The translations under genes were made by a program, and so were the position numbers. Shown piece by piece: positions 45,594 through 56,225 of a stretch of DNA of 64,000 nucleotides (its first letter is position 1; the number at the start of each line of letters is the position of its first letter). Location: positions 310,001 through 374,000 of the forward strand of contig CAWICQ010000012.1 in NCBI GenBank assembly GCA_963834755.1. The letters run 5' to 3'. The notes under the pieces were generated by a model, which saw nothing but the letters and a program-made list of their open reading frames with translations, did no database searches and was not told where the DNA came from. The DNA is from Dokdonella_A sp963834755. Its GTDB lineage: Bacteria > Pseudomonadota > Gammaproteobacteria > Xanthomonadales > Rhodanobacteraceae.

Positions 45594-45614
45594 CCCTCCC
45601 CTTCAACGGGAGGG
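45594..45614. repeat. CCCTCCC / GGGAGGG hairpin in the nuoF-nuoG spacer
   Basis: A perfect 7-bp stem around CTTCAAC in the 85-base gap between nuoF and nuoG. It resembles hairpins at 12755-12780 and 28595-28617. No T-run follows. Confidence 0.5.
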
Positions 45615-45651
45615 CTTCAAAGCGGTCGTTTGTTGGTTCGGGAGGTGCGCT

Positions 45652-48025
45652 GTGAGCGCTCAACCTGCAAACCCAAACGTTCCACCGAACCACGTCACCA
45701 TCGACATCGACGGGCAATCGCTCGTCGTGCCGAAGGGCTCGATGATCATCGTTGCCGCCGACAAGGCCGGCATCGCGATTCCGCGCTTCTGCTATCACGA
45801 CAAGCTCGCGATCGCCGCCAACTGCCGCATGTGCATGGTCGAAGTCGAGATGGGCGGCAAGCCGATGCCCAAGCCGCAGCCCGCCTGCGCGACGCCGGTC
45901 GCGGACGGCATGAAGGTGATGACGCAAATCGCAGCGCGCGCTATCGGCGCAGCGCAACGTGATGGAATTCCTGCTGATCAACCATCCGCTCGACTGCCCG
46001 ATCTGCGATCAGGGCGGCGAGTGCGAGCTGCAGGACCTCTCGCTCGGCTACGGACGCTCGGTGTCGCGCTTCGTCGAGCGCAAGCGCGTGATTGCGGACG
46101 AAGATCTCGGCTCGCTCGTCGAAACCGAGATGACGCGCTGCATTCAATGCACGCGCTGCGTGCGCTTCATGGCCGAAGTCGCCGGCACCTACGAGCTCGG
46201 CGGCATGGAGCGCGGCGAGAACCTGCAGATCGGCACGTACGTCGGCAAGCCGCTGATGAGCGAGTTGTCCGGCAATGTCATCGACATCTGCCCGGTCGGC
46301 GCACTGACCAACAAACCATTCCGCTTCCGTGCGCGCGCGTGGGAATTGATCGCGCGCGAATCGATCGGTTATCACGATGCGCTCGGCTCGAACCTGTGGC
46401 TGCACACGCGGCGCGGCGAAGCGTTGCGCGCGGTGCCGCGCGACAACGAAGCGATCAACGAGTGCTGGTTGTCCGATCGCGATCGTTACAGCTGCGATGG
46501 CTTGCACGCGCCCGATCGCGCGACGAAGCCGATGGTCAAGAAAAACGGCGCGTGGGTCGAGACCGATTGGTCCGACGCGATCCGCGCCGCCAGTGAAGCA
46601 TTGAAGCGCGTGCCGGCCGGCGCGCTCGGCGCGCTCGTGCATCCGGCGACATCGAACGAGGAAGGCCATCTCGTCGCCAAGCTCGTGCGCGCGCTGGGCA
46701 GCGAGCACGTCGATCACCGCCTGCGCCAGCTCGATTTCGCCGACGATGCGGTAGCGCGTCCATTCGAAATGCCGATCGCCGATATCGAAAAGGCGAACGC
46801 GATCCTGCTCGTCGGCTGCAATCCGCGCCATGATGTGCCGCTTCTCGGCGCGCGCATTCGCAAGGCGTTCAAGCGCGGCGCGAAGGTGTTCGCGATCAAT
46901 GCGGTCGATTTCGAGCTCGAAGTCGATGTGCCAATGACCGGCAAGCGCATCGTCGCGCCTTCGGCGATGCTCGATGTTTTACTGGATCTGGCTAAGGCGG
47001 CGAACGACAACGGGCATTTGCCGGAATCGCACGATCTCGCGAATGCGATCGCCGGTCGCAACGCGGGCGATGTTGCTAAGGGGTGGATCAAGACGCTGAC
47101 CGACGCGGGTTCGTCGGTCGTCATCTTCGGGGAAAACGCGACGCAGAATGCGCGCGCATCCGCGCTGCGCGCCGCGGCTGAGTTCGCCGCGAAGGCGAGC
47201 GGCAGCGCATTCAACGAGATTCCGAACGGCGCCAACGCGATCGGTCTTGCGCAAACCGGTGTCGCGCCGCGCGAGAGCGCGTTGGACGCACAGGCGATGC
47301 TGCGCAACCGGCGCAAGGGTTACATCCTCTACGGCTGCGAGCCGCCGGAAGATTTCGCCGATGGCGCGCTCGCGCTCGACGCGCTGTCGAACGCCGAGTG
47401 CGTGGTCGCGTTCTCTTCGTTCGTGAGCGACGCGTTGAAGCGTGTCGCCAGCGTGATCCTGCCGATCGGTCTTGTTCCCGAAATCGACGCAACGCTGGTC
47501 AACGTCGACGGCACCGCGCAGACCGTGGTGCCCGCAACCAGGGCGCCCGGCGATACGCGCCCGGGCTGGAAAGTGCTGCGCGCGCTCGGCGCCGCGCTTG
47601 CGCTGGACGGATTCGATTTCACCGAGATCAGCGAGGTTCGCGCACGGATTGCCACGAACGACGGCCGTGCAAGACGCGCGAGATCGACAGCGGCGCACTC
47701 CGACGCGACGGGTTCAAACATCGGCAAGGGGTTCGAACGCATCGCGACGACAGCGATTTATCGCGCCGATGCAGTGCTGCGTCGTACGCCTTCGTTGCAG
47801 GCGCATCCGTTGACGCGCGGCGCGCAGGCGACGCTGAATCCGGAAGACGGCCTCGCGCTCGGGCTTGGCCAGGGCGCGACAGCGCGTGTCGCCGATATCC
47901 TGCTTCCGGTCGAACTCAGCAAACGCGTGCCGCGCGGAGCGGTGTGGATCGAAGCCGGCTACGTAGACACCGCGACGTTGCCGCCATACGGATCGGTCAT
48001 CGAAATCGCGAGGACATCCGCATGA
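45652..48025 (+). CDS. nuoG: NADH-quinone oxidoreductase subunit G (frame interrupted)
   Basis: With one extra base removed near 45935-45945 this encodes 790 residues. The N-terminal [2Fe-2S] ferredoxin domain has IPRFCYHDKLAIAANCRMCMVE. After the shift come the HxxxCxxCxxxxxC-type cluster (HPLDCPICDQGGECELQD) and the [4Fe-4S] cysteines of MTRCIQCTRCVRF. The rest is the molybdopterin-oxidoreductase-like domain. The start is GTG with GGGAGG nine bases upstream. The first frame ends in AARAIGAAQRDG; the second resumes VMEFLLINHPLDC. Confidence 0.94.
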
Positions 48026-49071
48026 TGGCCTCGCTGATGGCGCCGATCCATTGGTTCATCCAGACGTTCCCGACGTTGTCGATGACGATCGGCCTGCTGC
48101 TGTTTCCATTATTGCCGCTGATCATTTCGGTAGCGATGTATGTGTATTGGGAACGCAAGGTCATCGGCTGGATGCACGTGCGCATGGGGCCGAATCAAAT
48201 CGGTCCGCTCGGTCTCGCGCAGACGTTTGCCGATGTGTTCAAGCTGCTGTTGAAAGAAGTCATCTATCCGACCAATGCGAACCGCGGTCTTTTCCTGCTG
48301 GCGCCATTGTGGGCGCTGGTGCCTGCGTTTACGGCGTGGGCCGTCGTGCCGTTCGCCGATCACAAGGCGTGGTCGAACGCGAACGCGGGGCTGTTGTTCC
48401 TTTTCGCGATGACGTCGATGGGGGTGTACGGCATCATCCTCGCCGGCTGGGCATCGAATTCGCGTTACGCAATGCTTGGCGCAATGCGTTCGGCGGCGCA
48501 GGTGGTCAGCTACGAAATCGCGATGGGTTTTGCGCTGATCAGCGTGCTGATCCTTGCCGGAAGTTTGAATCTCTCCGACATCGTCAATGCGCAGGGCGGT
48601 CGCTTCGGCTGCCTGAACTGGTTCGCGCTGCCGCTGTTTCCGATGTTCATCGTCTACTTCGTGTCGGGCGTCGCCGAGACGAACCGCGCGCCGTTCGACG
48701 TCGCCGAAGGCGAATCGGAAATCGTCGCTGGATTCCACGTCGAATATTCCGGCGCGCCGTTCGCGGTGTTCTTCCTGACCGAATACGCGAACATGATCCT
48801 GGTGTCGTTCCTGGCGCCGGTGCTGTTCCTTGGCGGCTGGTTCTCGCCGTTTCCGCAATCGTGGGGGCTCATCGGCGAACCGGGCTGGTGGTGGCTCGTC
48901 GCGAAAGCGTTCTTCTTCGCGACGGCGTACGTGTGGTTCCGCGCGAGCTTCCCGCGCTATCGCTACGACCAGATCATGCGCCTCGGCTGGAAGGTATTCA
49001 TTCCGATCACGATCGTGTGGGTGTTCGTCGCCGGATGCTTCAAGTATCTCGGCTGGTTCCCGCTCGGTTGA
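48022..49071 (+). CDS. nuoH: NADH-quinone oxidoreductase subunit H
   Basis: A 349-residue membrane subunit with eight TM helices connecting the peripheral and membrane arms. It has WERKVIGWMHVRMGPNQIGP and the charged loop AETNRAPFDVAEGESEIVAG. The ATG overlaps the nuoG stop (ATGA). Confidence 0.97.
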   Translation: MMASLMAPIHWFIQTFPTLSMTIGLLLFPLLPLIISVAMYVYWERKVIGWMHVRMGPNQIGPLGLAQTFADVFKLLLKEVIYPTNANRGLFLLAPLWALVPAFTAWAVVPFADHKAWSNANAGLLFLFAMTSMGVYGIILAGWASNSRYAMLGAMRSAAQVVSYEIAMGFALISVLILAGSLNLSDIVNAQGGRFGCLNWFALPLFPMFIVYFVSGVAETNRAPFDVAEGESEIVAGFHVEYSGAPFAVFFLTEYANMILVSFLAPVLFLGGWFSPFPQSWGLIGEPGWWWLVAKAFFFATAYVWFRASFPRYRYDQIMRLGWKVFIPITIVWVFVAGCFKYLGWFPLG

Positions 49072-49088
49072 AGGACGGACTCGATCAC

Positions 49089-49577
49089 ATGAATCGCATT
49101 TCGAACTACATCAAGAGTCTGTTCCTGCTCGAGCTCGGCGCGGGGCTCGCGTTGACATTCCGATATTTGTGGCGCCCGAAGTACACGATGCGTTACCCGG
49201 AAGAGCACATCCCGAAGTCGAACCGCTTCCGCGGCCTGCACGCGCTGCGCCGCTATCCGAACGGCGAGGAGCGTTGCATCGCGTGCAAGCTGTGCGAGGC
49301 GGTGTGCCCGGCGCTGGCGATCACGATCGACTCGGCGCCGCGCGAGGACGGCACGCGCCGCACGACGCGCTACGACATCGACCTCTTCAAGTGCATCTAC
49401 TGCGGCTTCTGCGAAGAAAGCTGCCCGGTCGATTCGATCGTCGAGACGCACGTGCACGAATACCACTTCGAGAAACGCGGCGAAAACATCGTCAACAAGC
49501 AGCAGCTGCTCGCGATCGGCGACCGCTTCGAAGCGGAGATCGCCGCCGCGCGCGCGCAGGATGCGGCCTACCGATGA
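49089..49577 (+). CDS. nuoI: NADH-quinone oxidoreductase subunit I
   Basis: A 162-residue protein carrying clusters N6a and N6b. The two ferredoxin motifs are CIACKLCEAVCPALAI and CIYCGFCEESCPVDSI. The N-terminal helix (NRISNYIKSLFLLELGAG) lies against the membrane. The ATG at 49089 is 17 bases after nuoH. Confidence 0.97.
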   Translation: MNRISNYIKSLFLLELGAGLALTFRYLWRPKYTMRYPEEHIPKSNRFRGLHALRRYPNGEERCIACKLCEAVCPALAITIDSAPREDGTRRTTRYDIDLFKCIYCGFCEESCPVDSIVETHVHEYHFEKRGENIVNKQQLLAIGDRFEAEIAAARAQDAAYR

Positions 49578-49593
49578 GCGCCGGAGAAATGAC

Positions 49594-50220
49594 GTGACGT
49601 TCGATTTCCCGCTTCTGAGCTTTTATCTGTTCGGCACGATCACTGTGCTGGCAGCGATTGCGGTCGTCAGCGTGAAGAATCCGGTGCATGCGGCGCTCTG
49701 TCTTGTGCTGACGTTCTTCTCGACCGCATGCACCTGGCTGCTCGCCGACGCCGAGTTCCTCGCGATCGCGCTGGTGCTGGTGTATGTCGGCGCGGTGATG
49801 GTGCTGTTCCTCTTCGTCGTCATGATGCTCGATATCGATCTCGCGCCACTTCGCGAAGGCTTCGTGCGCGCGATGCCGGTCGGACTCGTCGTCGCGGTCG
49901 TCATGCTGGTCGAGATGCTGACGCTGATCGGCATCCGTTCGATGCAGATTCCGGCGCCGGCGGAACCCGCCGCAGCGGCGGGCATGTCGAACACGGCGTG
50001 GCTCGCGACGGCGCTGTTCAGCCAGTTCCTGCTGCCGTTCGAAATCGCCGCGCTGATTCTGACCGTGGCGATCATCGCCGCGATTCCGTTGACGTTGCGT
50101 CGGCGCGTCGGCGTCAAGGCGCAGGATCCTGCGCGCCAGGTCGCGGTCACCGCGCGCGAGCGGGTTCGCATCGTGAAGATGGCCTCGGAGAAACCCGTCG
50201 ATACGGGAGGCGCGCGATGA
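49594..50220 (+). CDS. nuoJ: NADH-quinone oxidoreductase subunit J
   Basis: A 208-residue membrane subunit with five TM helices. The conserved TM3 segment reads FLAIALVLVYVGAVMVLFLFV, followed by the matrix-like loop. The start GTG (49594) follows CGGAGAAATGAC. The stop overlaps nuoK (ATGA). It forms part of the quinone-to-pump coupling region. Confidence 0.95.
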   Translation: MTFDFPLLSFYLFGTITVLAAIAVVSVKNPVHAALCLVLTFFSTACTWLLADAEFLAIALVLVYVGAVMVLFLFVVMMLDIDLAPLREGFVRAMPVGLVVAVVMLVEMLTLIGIRSMQIPAPAEPAAAAGMSNTAWLATALFSQFLLPFEIAALILTVAIIAAIPLTLRRRVGVKAQDPARQVAVTARERVRIVKMASEKPVDTGGAR

Positions 50221-50522
50221 TCACGCTGGCGCATTTCCTCACGCTTGGCGCGATCCTGTTCTGTGTCGCGGTCGCCGGCATTTTCATCAATCGCAAGAAC
50301 GTGATCGTGCTGTTGATGGCGATCGAGCTGATGCTGCTCGCGGTGAACACGAATTTCGTCGCGTTCTCGCGCTATCTCGGCGATCCATCGGGGCAGGTGT
50401 TCGTGTTTTTCATCCTGACGGTCGCGGCGGCCGAGTCGGCGATAGGACTCGCCATTCTCGTTGTGTTGTTCCGTAACCGCGCCACGATCAACGTGGCCGA
50501 AATCGATTCGCTGAAGGGCTGA
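50217..50522 (+). CDS. nuoK: NADH-quinone oxidoreductase subunit K
   Basis: A 101-residue, three-TM Mrp-like subunit. The family start THFLTLGAILF-like (here LAHFLTLGAILFCVAVAG), the Glu in MAIELMLLAVNTNFVA, and the Glu in VAAAESAIGLAILV are all present. It overlaps nuoJ. Confidence 0.96.
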   Translation: MITLAHFLTLGAILFCVAVAGIFINRKNVIVLLMAIELMLLAVNTNFVAFSRYLGDPSGQVFVFFILTVAAAESAIGLAILVVLFRNRATINVAEIDSLKG

Positions 50523-50633
50523 ACCGGGTTTTCGAGCGATGCCTTCGGGCAACGCGAACCGACGAGCGGCTTGACACGGATGTCGAGACCGAAGACGTGC
50601 AGCTGGGACGGTTGCTTGAATGAAGGGTGGTTC

Positions 50634-52696
50634 GTGATAAGCAAAAACATACTGCTCGCGATCGTGCTTGCGCCGCATGTTCGGCGCGATCGTCGCCGGA
50701 CTTTTCGGCCGCAAGATCGGGCGCGTCGGCGCGCATACGGTCACGATTGCCGGCGTCGCGCTGTCGTGCGCGCTGTCGTTCTACGTGCTGTATCAACTGG
50801 TCTGGGCCGGCGCGCCGGTGTTCAACCAGAACGTCTACACGTGGTTCTACATCGGCAACGCGGGCCCGCACGCGGATATTTCCGCGAACATCGGTTTCCT
50901 GATCGATCGGCTGACCGCGATGATGATGGTCGTGGTCACGTTCGTTTCGCTGATGGTGCACATCTACACGATCGGCTACATGGCCGACGATCCGGGCTAC
51001 CAGCGCTTCTTCAGCTATATCGCCCTGTTCACGTTTTCGATGCTGATGTTGGTGATGAGCAACAACTTCCTGCAGCTGTTCTTCGGCTGGGAAGCGGTCG
51101 GTCTCGTCTCGTATCTGCTGATCGGCTTCTGGTACACGCGACCGACTGCGATCTTCGCGAACCTCAAGGCATTCATCGTCAATCGCGTCGGCGATTTCGG
51201 CTTCCTGCTCGGCATCGCCGGCGTGTTGTACTGGTTCCACTCGCTCGACTATGCGCAGGTGTTCATCAACACGGCGAGCCCGCTCGGCTACGGTGCGAAG
51301 ACGGTCGAGCTTTTTGCTGGACATCCGTGGCACGTTGCGACGGTCATCTGCGTCTGCCTCTTCATCGGCGCGATGGGCAAGTCCGCGCAGGTGCCGCTGC
51401 ACGTGTGGCTTCCCGATTCGATGGAAGGTCCGACACCGATCTCGGCGCTGATCCACGCGGCGACGATGGTCACGGCCGGTATCTTCATGGTCGCGCGCAT
51501 GTCGCCGCTGTTCGAGATGAGCGATTCGGCGCTGAGCTTCGTGTTGATCATCGGCGCGACGACCGCGCTTTTCACCGGATTGATCGGCATCGTGCAGAAC
51601 GATATCAAGCGCGTGATCGCCTACTCGACGTTGTCGCAGCTCGGATATATGACCGTCGCGCTCGGCGTCTCGGCCTACGCCGGCGGTGTCTATCACCTGA
51701 TGACGCACGCATTCTTCAAGGCGCTTCTGTTCCTCGGTGCGGGCTCAGTGATCATCGCGATGCATCACGAGCAGGACATGCGCTACATGGGCGGCTTGAA
51801 GAAATACATGCCGATCACCTGGATTACGATGTGGATCGGCTCGCTCGCGCTCGCCGGCGCGCCCGGTTTCGCCGGATTCTTCTCGAAGGACGCCATCATC
51901 GAAGCCGTCGGCGAATCGCATCGCTTCGGCTCAGGCTATGCGTATTTCTGCGTGCTGACCGGCGTGTTCGTGACCGCGCTCTACAGCTTCCGCCTGTTGT
52001 ACATGACCTTCCACGGCAAGGAACGGTTCGTCGTCGAAACGCATCACGGGCATGGCCACGGCGGACATGAACACGACGAACACACGCCGGGCCATCTCGC
52101 GCACGCGCCGCACGAATCGCCGTGGGTCGTGACGGCTCCGTTGATCCTGCTCGCGATTCCGTCGATCGCGATCGGCTGGCCGACGATCGGACCGATGCTG
52201 TTCGGCCATTGGTTCGGCGGTTCGATCCGCGTTACCGAAGCGAACAACGTGCTCGGTGAGGTCGCGAAGGAATTCCAGGGTCCGCTCGCGATGGTGCTGC
52301 ATGGGTTCCTGCAGTGGCCGTTCTGGATCGCGTTCGCGGGTTTCCTGGTCGCGACGTACATCTGGCTGTTCAACCCGGCGATCGCCGATCAGCGCGCAAG
52401 CTGCGCTGCGGCCGGTTTACAGCTTGCTATCGCACAAATACTGGTTCGACGAAATCTATCAGGCCGTGTTCGCGCGCGGCAGCGTCGCGCTCGGCCGCGG
52501 GCTCTGGCGCGGCGGCGATGTCGGCGTGATCGACGGCATCGCGATCGACGGTTCCGCTGCGGTGGTTTCGCGCGTCGCGGCGACGGTGCGCTGGATGCAG
52601 TCCGGATATCTCTATCACTACGCGTTCGCGATGATTCTCGGCTTGATCGTGTTGCTCGGCGGCGTGTGGTGGGTCGTGACGCGAGCCGGAACATGA
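50634..52696 (+). CDS. nuoL: NADH-quinone oxidoreductase subunit L (two frame interruptions)
   Basis: Reads as about 686 residues after removing one extra base near 50676 and another near 52391-52410. The first frame gives ISKNILLAIVLAP. The second carries nearly all of the antiporter-like subunit: GWEAVGLVSYLLIGFW, KSAQVPLHVWLPDSMEGPTP, MTHAFFKALLFLGAGS. The third carries LRPVYSLLSHKYWFDEIY and the last TM helices. A His/Gly/Glu-rich loop (HHGHGHGGHEHDEH) is characteristic of the lineage. The start GTG (50634) follows AAGGGTGG. It is one of the three proton-pumping subunits of complex I. Confidence 0.92.
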
Positions 52697-52710
52697 GCGC
52701 CGCAGTCAAC

Positions 52711-52787
52711 TTCGTCGTCCCGCGAAGACCGGACCAGCGCCTTTCGAGCGCCAAGGCGCTGGATCCGGCTTTCGCCAGGATGACGAA
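52711..52787. repeat. Dispersed repeat family B (nuoL-nuoM spacer)
   Basis: Termini TTCGTCGTCC and GGATGACGAA form an inverted repeat, with an inner pair CCAGCGCCTT / AAGGCGCTGG. It fills most of the 138-base gap between nuoL and nuoM. Confidence 0.78.
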
Positions 52788-52834
52788 AATGTGGATGACG
52801 AAGCGCAAAACGAACGGATGAAGAAGAAAACCTG

Positions 52835-54344
52835 ATGCTCTCGTCACACCTTCTAAGTCTCCTGATCTGGCTGCCGATCCTCGGCGCCATTGCCGTGCTC
52901 TTCTGCGGCCGCAACGCGAACGCGGCGCGCTGGCTCGCGCTGATCGTCGCGCTCGCGACGCTCGTCGTCGCGATTCCGCTGTGGACCGAATACCTGCCGC
53001 TGAAGCCCGGCATGCAGTTCGTCGAGAACCTGGCGTGGATTCCCGCGCTGAAGGCGAACTATGCGCTCGGTGTCGACGGCATCTCGATCGCGCTGATCGT
53101 GTTGACCGCGTTCACGACAGTGCTGGTCGTGATCGGATCGTGGGGTCCGATCGAAGAGCGCGTCGCGCAATACATGGCGGCGATGCTCGCGCTCGAAGGT
53201 CTGCTCATCGGCGTGTTCGCCGCGACCGACGCGCTGCTGTTCTACGTGTTCTTCGAGGGCATGCTGATTCCGATGTTCATCATCATCGGCATCTGGGGCG
53301 GCCCGCGGCGCGTCTACGCGACGCTGAAGTTCTTCATCTACACGTTCCTCGGTTCGATCTTCATGCTGCTCGGACTCATTTACCTGCGCATGAAGACCGG
53401 CGATTTCGCGCTGGCATCGTTCGCGCACGCGGGCCTCGGCATGCGCGAGCAGTCGTGGTTGTTCTTCGCATTCCTGCTCGGCTTCGCGATCAAGGTGCCG
53501 ATGTGGCCGGTGCACACGTGGTTGCCGGACGCGCACGTCGAGGCGCCGACCGGCGGCTCGGTGGTGCTGGCGGCGATCATGCTGAAGGTCGGCGGTTACG
53601 GTTTCGTGCGCTTCTCGCTGCCGATCACGCCGGATGCGTCGCAGGAATACGCCTGGGTCGTGATCGCGCTTTCGCTGATCGCGATTCTCTACATCGGCTT
53701 TGTCGCGCTCGTGCAGGAAGACATGAAGAAGCTGATCGCGTATTCGTCGATCGCGCACATGGGCTTCGTCACGCTCGGCCTGTTCATCGCGCTCGCGCTG
53801 GTGCGCACGCACGCGGATCCGATGGGCGCGCGTCTCGGCATCCAGGGCGCGATGGTGCAGATGATCTCGCACGGCTTCGTCTCGGGCGCGATGTTTTCGT
53901 GCATCGGCGTGATGTATGACCGCTTGCACACGCGCATGATCCGCGACTATGGCGGCATCGCGAACGTGATGCCGTGGTTCGCGACGTTCTTCGTGCTGTT
54001 CTCGATGGCGAATTGCGGATTGCCCGGCACCAGCGGATTCGTCGGCGAATTCATGGTGATTCTGGCTGCGTTCCAGGACAATTTCTGGATCGCGGTGTTG
54101 GCCGCGTTCACGCTTGATCATCGGCGCCGCTTACACGCTGTGGCTGGTCAAGCGCGTGATCTTCGGCAAGGTTGAGAGTTCGAAGGTCGCCAAGATGCAG
54201 GATCTCGACATCCGCGAATGGATCGTGCTCGGCGCTTTCGCCGCCGGCGTGCTCGCGATCGGTATCTATCCGAAACCGCTCGTGACTCTGATGGACGGCG
54301 CTGTGCGCGAGATCGTGCAGAACCTGATGCTGGCGAAGGCCTGA
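52835..54344 (+). CDS. nuoM: NADH-quinone oxidoreductase subunit M (frame interrupted)
   Basis: A 502-residue antiporter-like subunit once one extra base near 54114 is removed. Landmarks are MLIPMFIIIGIWGG, AIKVPMWPVHTWLPDAHVEA with the conserved Lys, and SSIAHMGFVTLG. The shift reads ACGCTTGATCATC where ACG CTG ATC ATC is expected; the second frame continues IIGAAYTLWLVKRVIFG. Confidence 0.94.
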
Positions 54345-54353
54345 GACCCGAAC

Positions 54354-55820
54354 ATGATCGAATTCCACGCCTACGATCTCGCCACGATTCTGCCCGAGCT
54401 GTTCCTGCTCGGCGCGACCTGCGTGATCTTGCTGATCGACCTTTTTCTCAAGCCGACGCAGCGCGACGTGACGCATTGGCTTTCGGTTCTGGTGCTCGTC
54501 GTTACGGGCGTTCTGGTCTGGCGCAATGCGCTGCCCGATGGCGTCTCGCTCTCCGCGTTCAACGACATGTTCGTGCTCGACGGGATGGCGACGATCCTCA
54601 AACTCTTCATCCTGCTGGTGACGATCGCTGTGTGCCTGTATGGGCGCGTCTACCTGCGCGATCGCAAGCTGCACATCGGCGAGTTCTATCTGCTGATCCT
54701 GTTCGCTACGCTCGGCATGATGCTGCTGGTTTCCGCCGGCAACATGATCACGGTGTATCTCGGTCTCGAGTTGCTCACTTTGAGCCAGTACGCGCTCGTC
54801 GCGTTGAACCGCGATTCGAGCGCATCGTCCGAAGCCGCGATCAAGTATTTCGTGCTCGGCGCGCTTGCATCGGGACTTCTGCTGTACGGCATGTCGATGA
54901 TCTACGGCGCGACGGGCACGCTCGATCTCGCCAAGATCCACGTCGTCGTCGGCGATATGGTGAACTCGCCGCACCGGACCATGCTCGCGTTCGGGCTCGT
55001 GTTCCTGATCACCGGCATCGCGTTCAAGTTCGGAGCGGCGCCGTTCCATATGTGGATTCCCGATGTTTATCAGGGCGCGCCGACCGCGATGGTCGTGTTC
55101 GTCGGCTCCGCGCCGAAGCTCGCCGCCTTCGGCATGGCATACCGTCTCCTCGAGGGCGCGATGGGCGACATGCACGCGGACTGGACGCTGATGCTGAGCG
55201 TGCTTTCGGTGCTGTCGCTCGCGATCGGCAATGTCTTCGCCATCGCGCAGACCAATCTCAAGCGCCTGCTGGGCTACTCGACGATCTCGCACATGGGCTT
55301 TCTGCTGCTCGGTTTCGTCAACGGCACGCCGAGCGGATTTGCCGCGGCGCTGTTCTACGCGATCAGCTACGCGCTGATGGCGACGGTCGCGTTCGGCATG
55401 ATCCTGATGCTCGCACGCGCGGGTTTCGAGGCGGAGGAGATCGACGACTTCAAGGGCCTCAACCAGCGCAATCCGTGGTATGCGGGCGTCATGGCAATCG
55501 CGATGTTCTCGCTCGCCGGCGTGCCGCCGCTGTTCGGATTCTTCGCCAAGCTCATGGTGCTGAAGGCAGCGATCGATGCCGGCCAGCTCTGGCTTGCGAT
55601 CGTCGCCATTGTCTTCGCGATCATCGGCCTCTATTACTATCTGCGCGTGGTCAAGGTGATGTACTTCGACGAGCCGGCCGACGATGCGCCGCTCGATCTG
55701 CCCGCGGATCTCGCGTTCCGCTGGGCGCTTTCGATCAACGGACTCGCGCTTCTGGTGCTCGGTGTCGCCTGGGGTCCACTTTTGGATTGGTGCACGCGCG
55801 CATTCCTGCCGGTGTCCTGA
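54354..55820 (+). CDS. nuoN: NADH-quinone oxidoreductase subunit N
   Basis: A 488-residue antiporter-like subunit with about 14 TM helices and an intact reading frame. It has FGAAPFHMWIPDVYQGAPT and SYSTISHMGFLLLG-like (GYSTISHMGFLLLG). It is the last gene of the nuo cluster. Confidence 0.97.
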   Translation: MIEFHAYDLATILPELFLLGATCVILLIDLFLKPTQRDVTHWLSVLVLVVTGVLVWRNALPDGVSLSAFNDMFVLDGMATILKLFILLVTIAVCLYGRVYLRDRKLHIGEFYLLILFATLGMMLLVSAGNMITVYLGLELLTLSQYALVALNRDSSASSEAAIKYFVLGALASGLLLYGMSMIYGATGTLDLAKIHVVVGDMVNSPHRTMLAFGLVFLITGIAFKFGAAPFHMWIPDVYQGAPTAMVVFVGSAPKLAAFGMAYRLLEGAMGDMHADWTLMLSVLSVLSLAIGNVFAIAQTNLKRLLGYSTISHMGFLLLGFVNGTPSGFAAALFYAISYALMATVAFGMILMLARAGFEAEEIDDFKGLNQRNPWYAGVMAIAMFSLAGVPPLFGFFAKLMVLKAAIDAGQLWLAIVAIVFAIIGLYYYLRVVKVMYFDEPADDAPLDLPADLAFRWALSINGLALLVLGVAWGPLLDWCTRAFLPVS

Positions 55821-55929
55821 ACCGCCCGTCGCCGGGCTCCGGCCGATCTTGAATCGGCCGAAAATGGCTTCAAATACTGTGCCAGCTTGCAGGGCTGCGT
55901 GGCGGCCGATACACTGTTCGCTTGGCTGA

Positions 55930-56006
55930 TGCGGGGTGGAGCAGTCTGGCAGCTCGTCGGGCTCATAACCCGAAGGTCGCAGGTTCAAATCCTGCCCCCG
56001 CTACCA
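55930..56006 (+). tRNA. metY: Initiator tRNA-Met (fMet), anticodon CAT
   Basis: A 77-base tRNA with encoded CCA. The anticodon stem carries the three G:C pairs of initiators (TCGGG CTCATAA CCCGA), with anticodon CAT. T-arm: AGGTTCAAATCCT. The 1:72 position is unpaired, as initiators require, but is T:T here rather than the usual C:A. It precedes rimP-nusA-infB, the place of metY in enterobacteria, but two terminators separate it from rimP. Confidence 0.93.
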
Positions 56007-56017
56007 GGTTTTGTCGG

Positions 56018-56044
56018 AAGGCCACGTAGAGTGGCCTTATTTTT
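56018..56044 (+). terminator. Terminator after tRNA-fMet
   Basis: Perfect 8-bp stem AAGGCCAC / GTGGCCTT around loop GTAGA, followed by ATTTTT. It lies 12 bases after the tRNA 3' end. Confidence 0.92.
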
Positions 56045-56100
56045 CGGCGCAGGAAGCGCATCTTGCCGATGTTGGGACGCAAGACAACGGCGGACTACGG

Positions 56101-56127
56101 AATGGGCCTCGCGCCCATTTTTTTTTC
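56101..56127 (+). terminator. Second terminator upstream of rimP
   Basis: Stem AATGGGC / GCCCATT around CTCGC, then a run of nine T. It is 57 bases after the first terminator and insulates the rimP operon from the tRNA transcript. Confidence 0.88.
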
Positions 56128-56166
56128 CAGATTTTTTGGTTTTGAGCGCTTTGCTTGATTTACGAG

Positions 56167-56211
56167 TGCGGCCAGGACGGCCGCTTTTGCTTAGCGATCA
56201 AGGACGATCGC
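56167..56211. repeat. Repeat family C, copy 2 (before rimP)
   Basis: TGCGGCCAGGACGGCCGC followed by AGCGATCAAGGACGATCGC, nearly identical in its two stem parts to 44193-44242. It ends 14 bases before the rimP ATG, with the purine stretch AAGGA in the loop of the second stem. Confidence 0.7.
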
Positions 56212-56225
56212 ATGGATACACCACC

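Noticed and set aside
55840..55860. CGGCCGAT/ATCGGCCG hairpin after nuoN as an intrinsic terminator
   Set aside because: A strong stem, but followed by AAAATGG rather than T on the plus strand; the reverse side has no T-run in the right place either.
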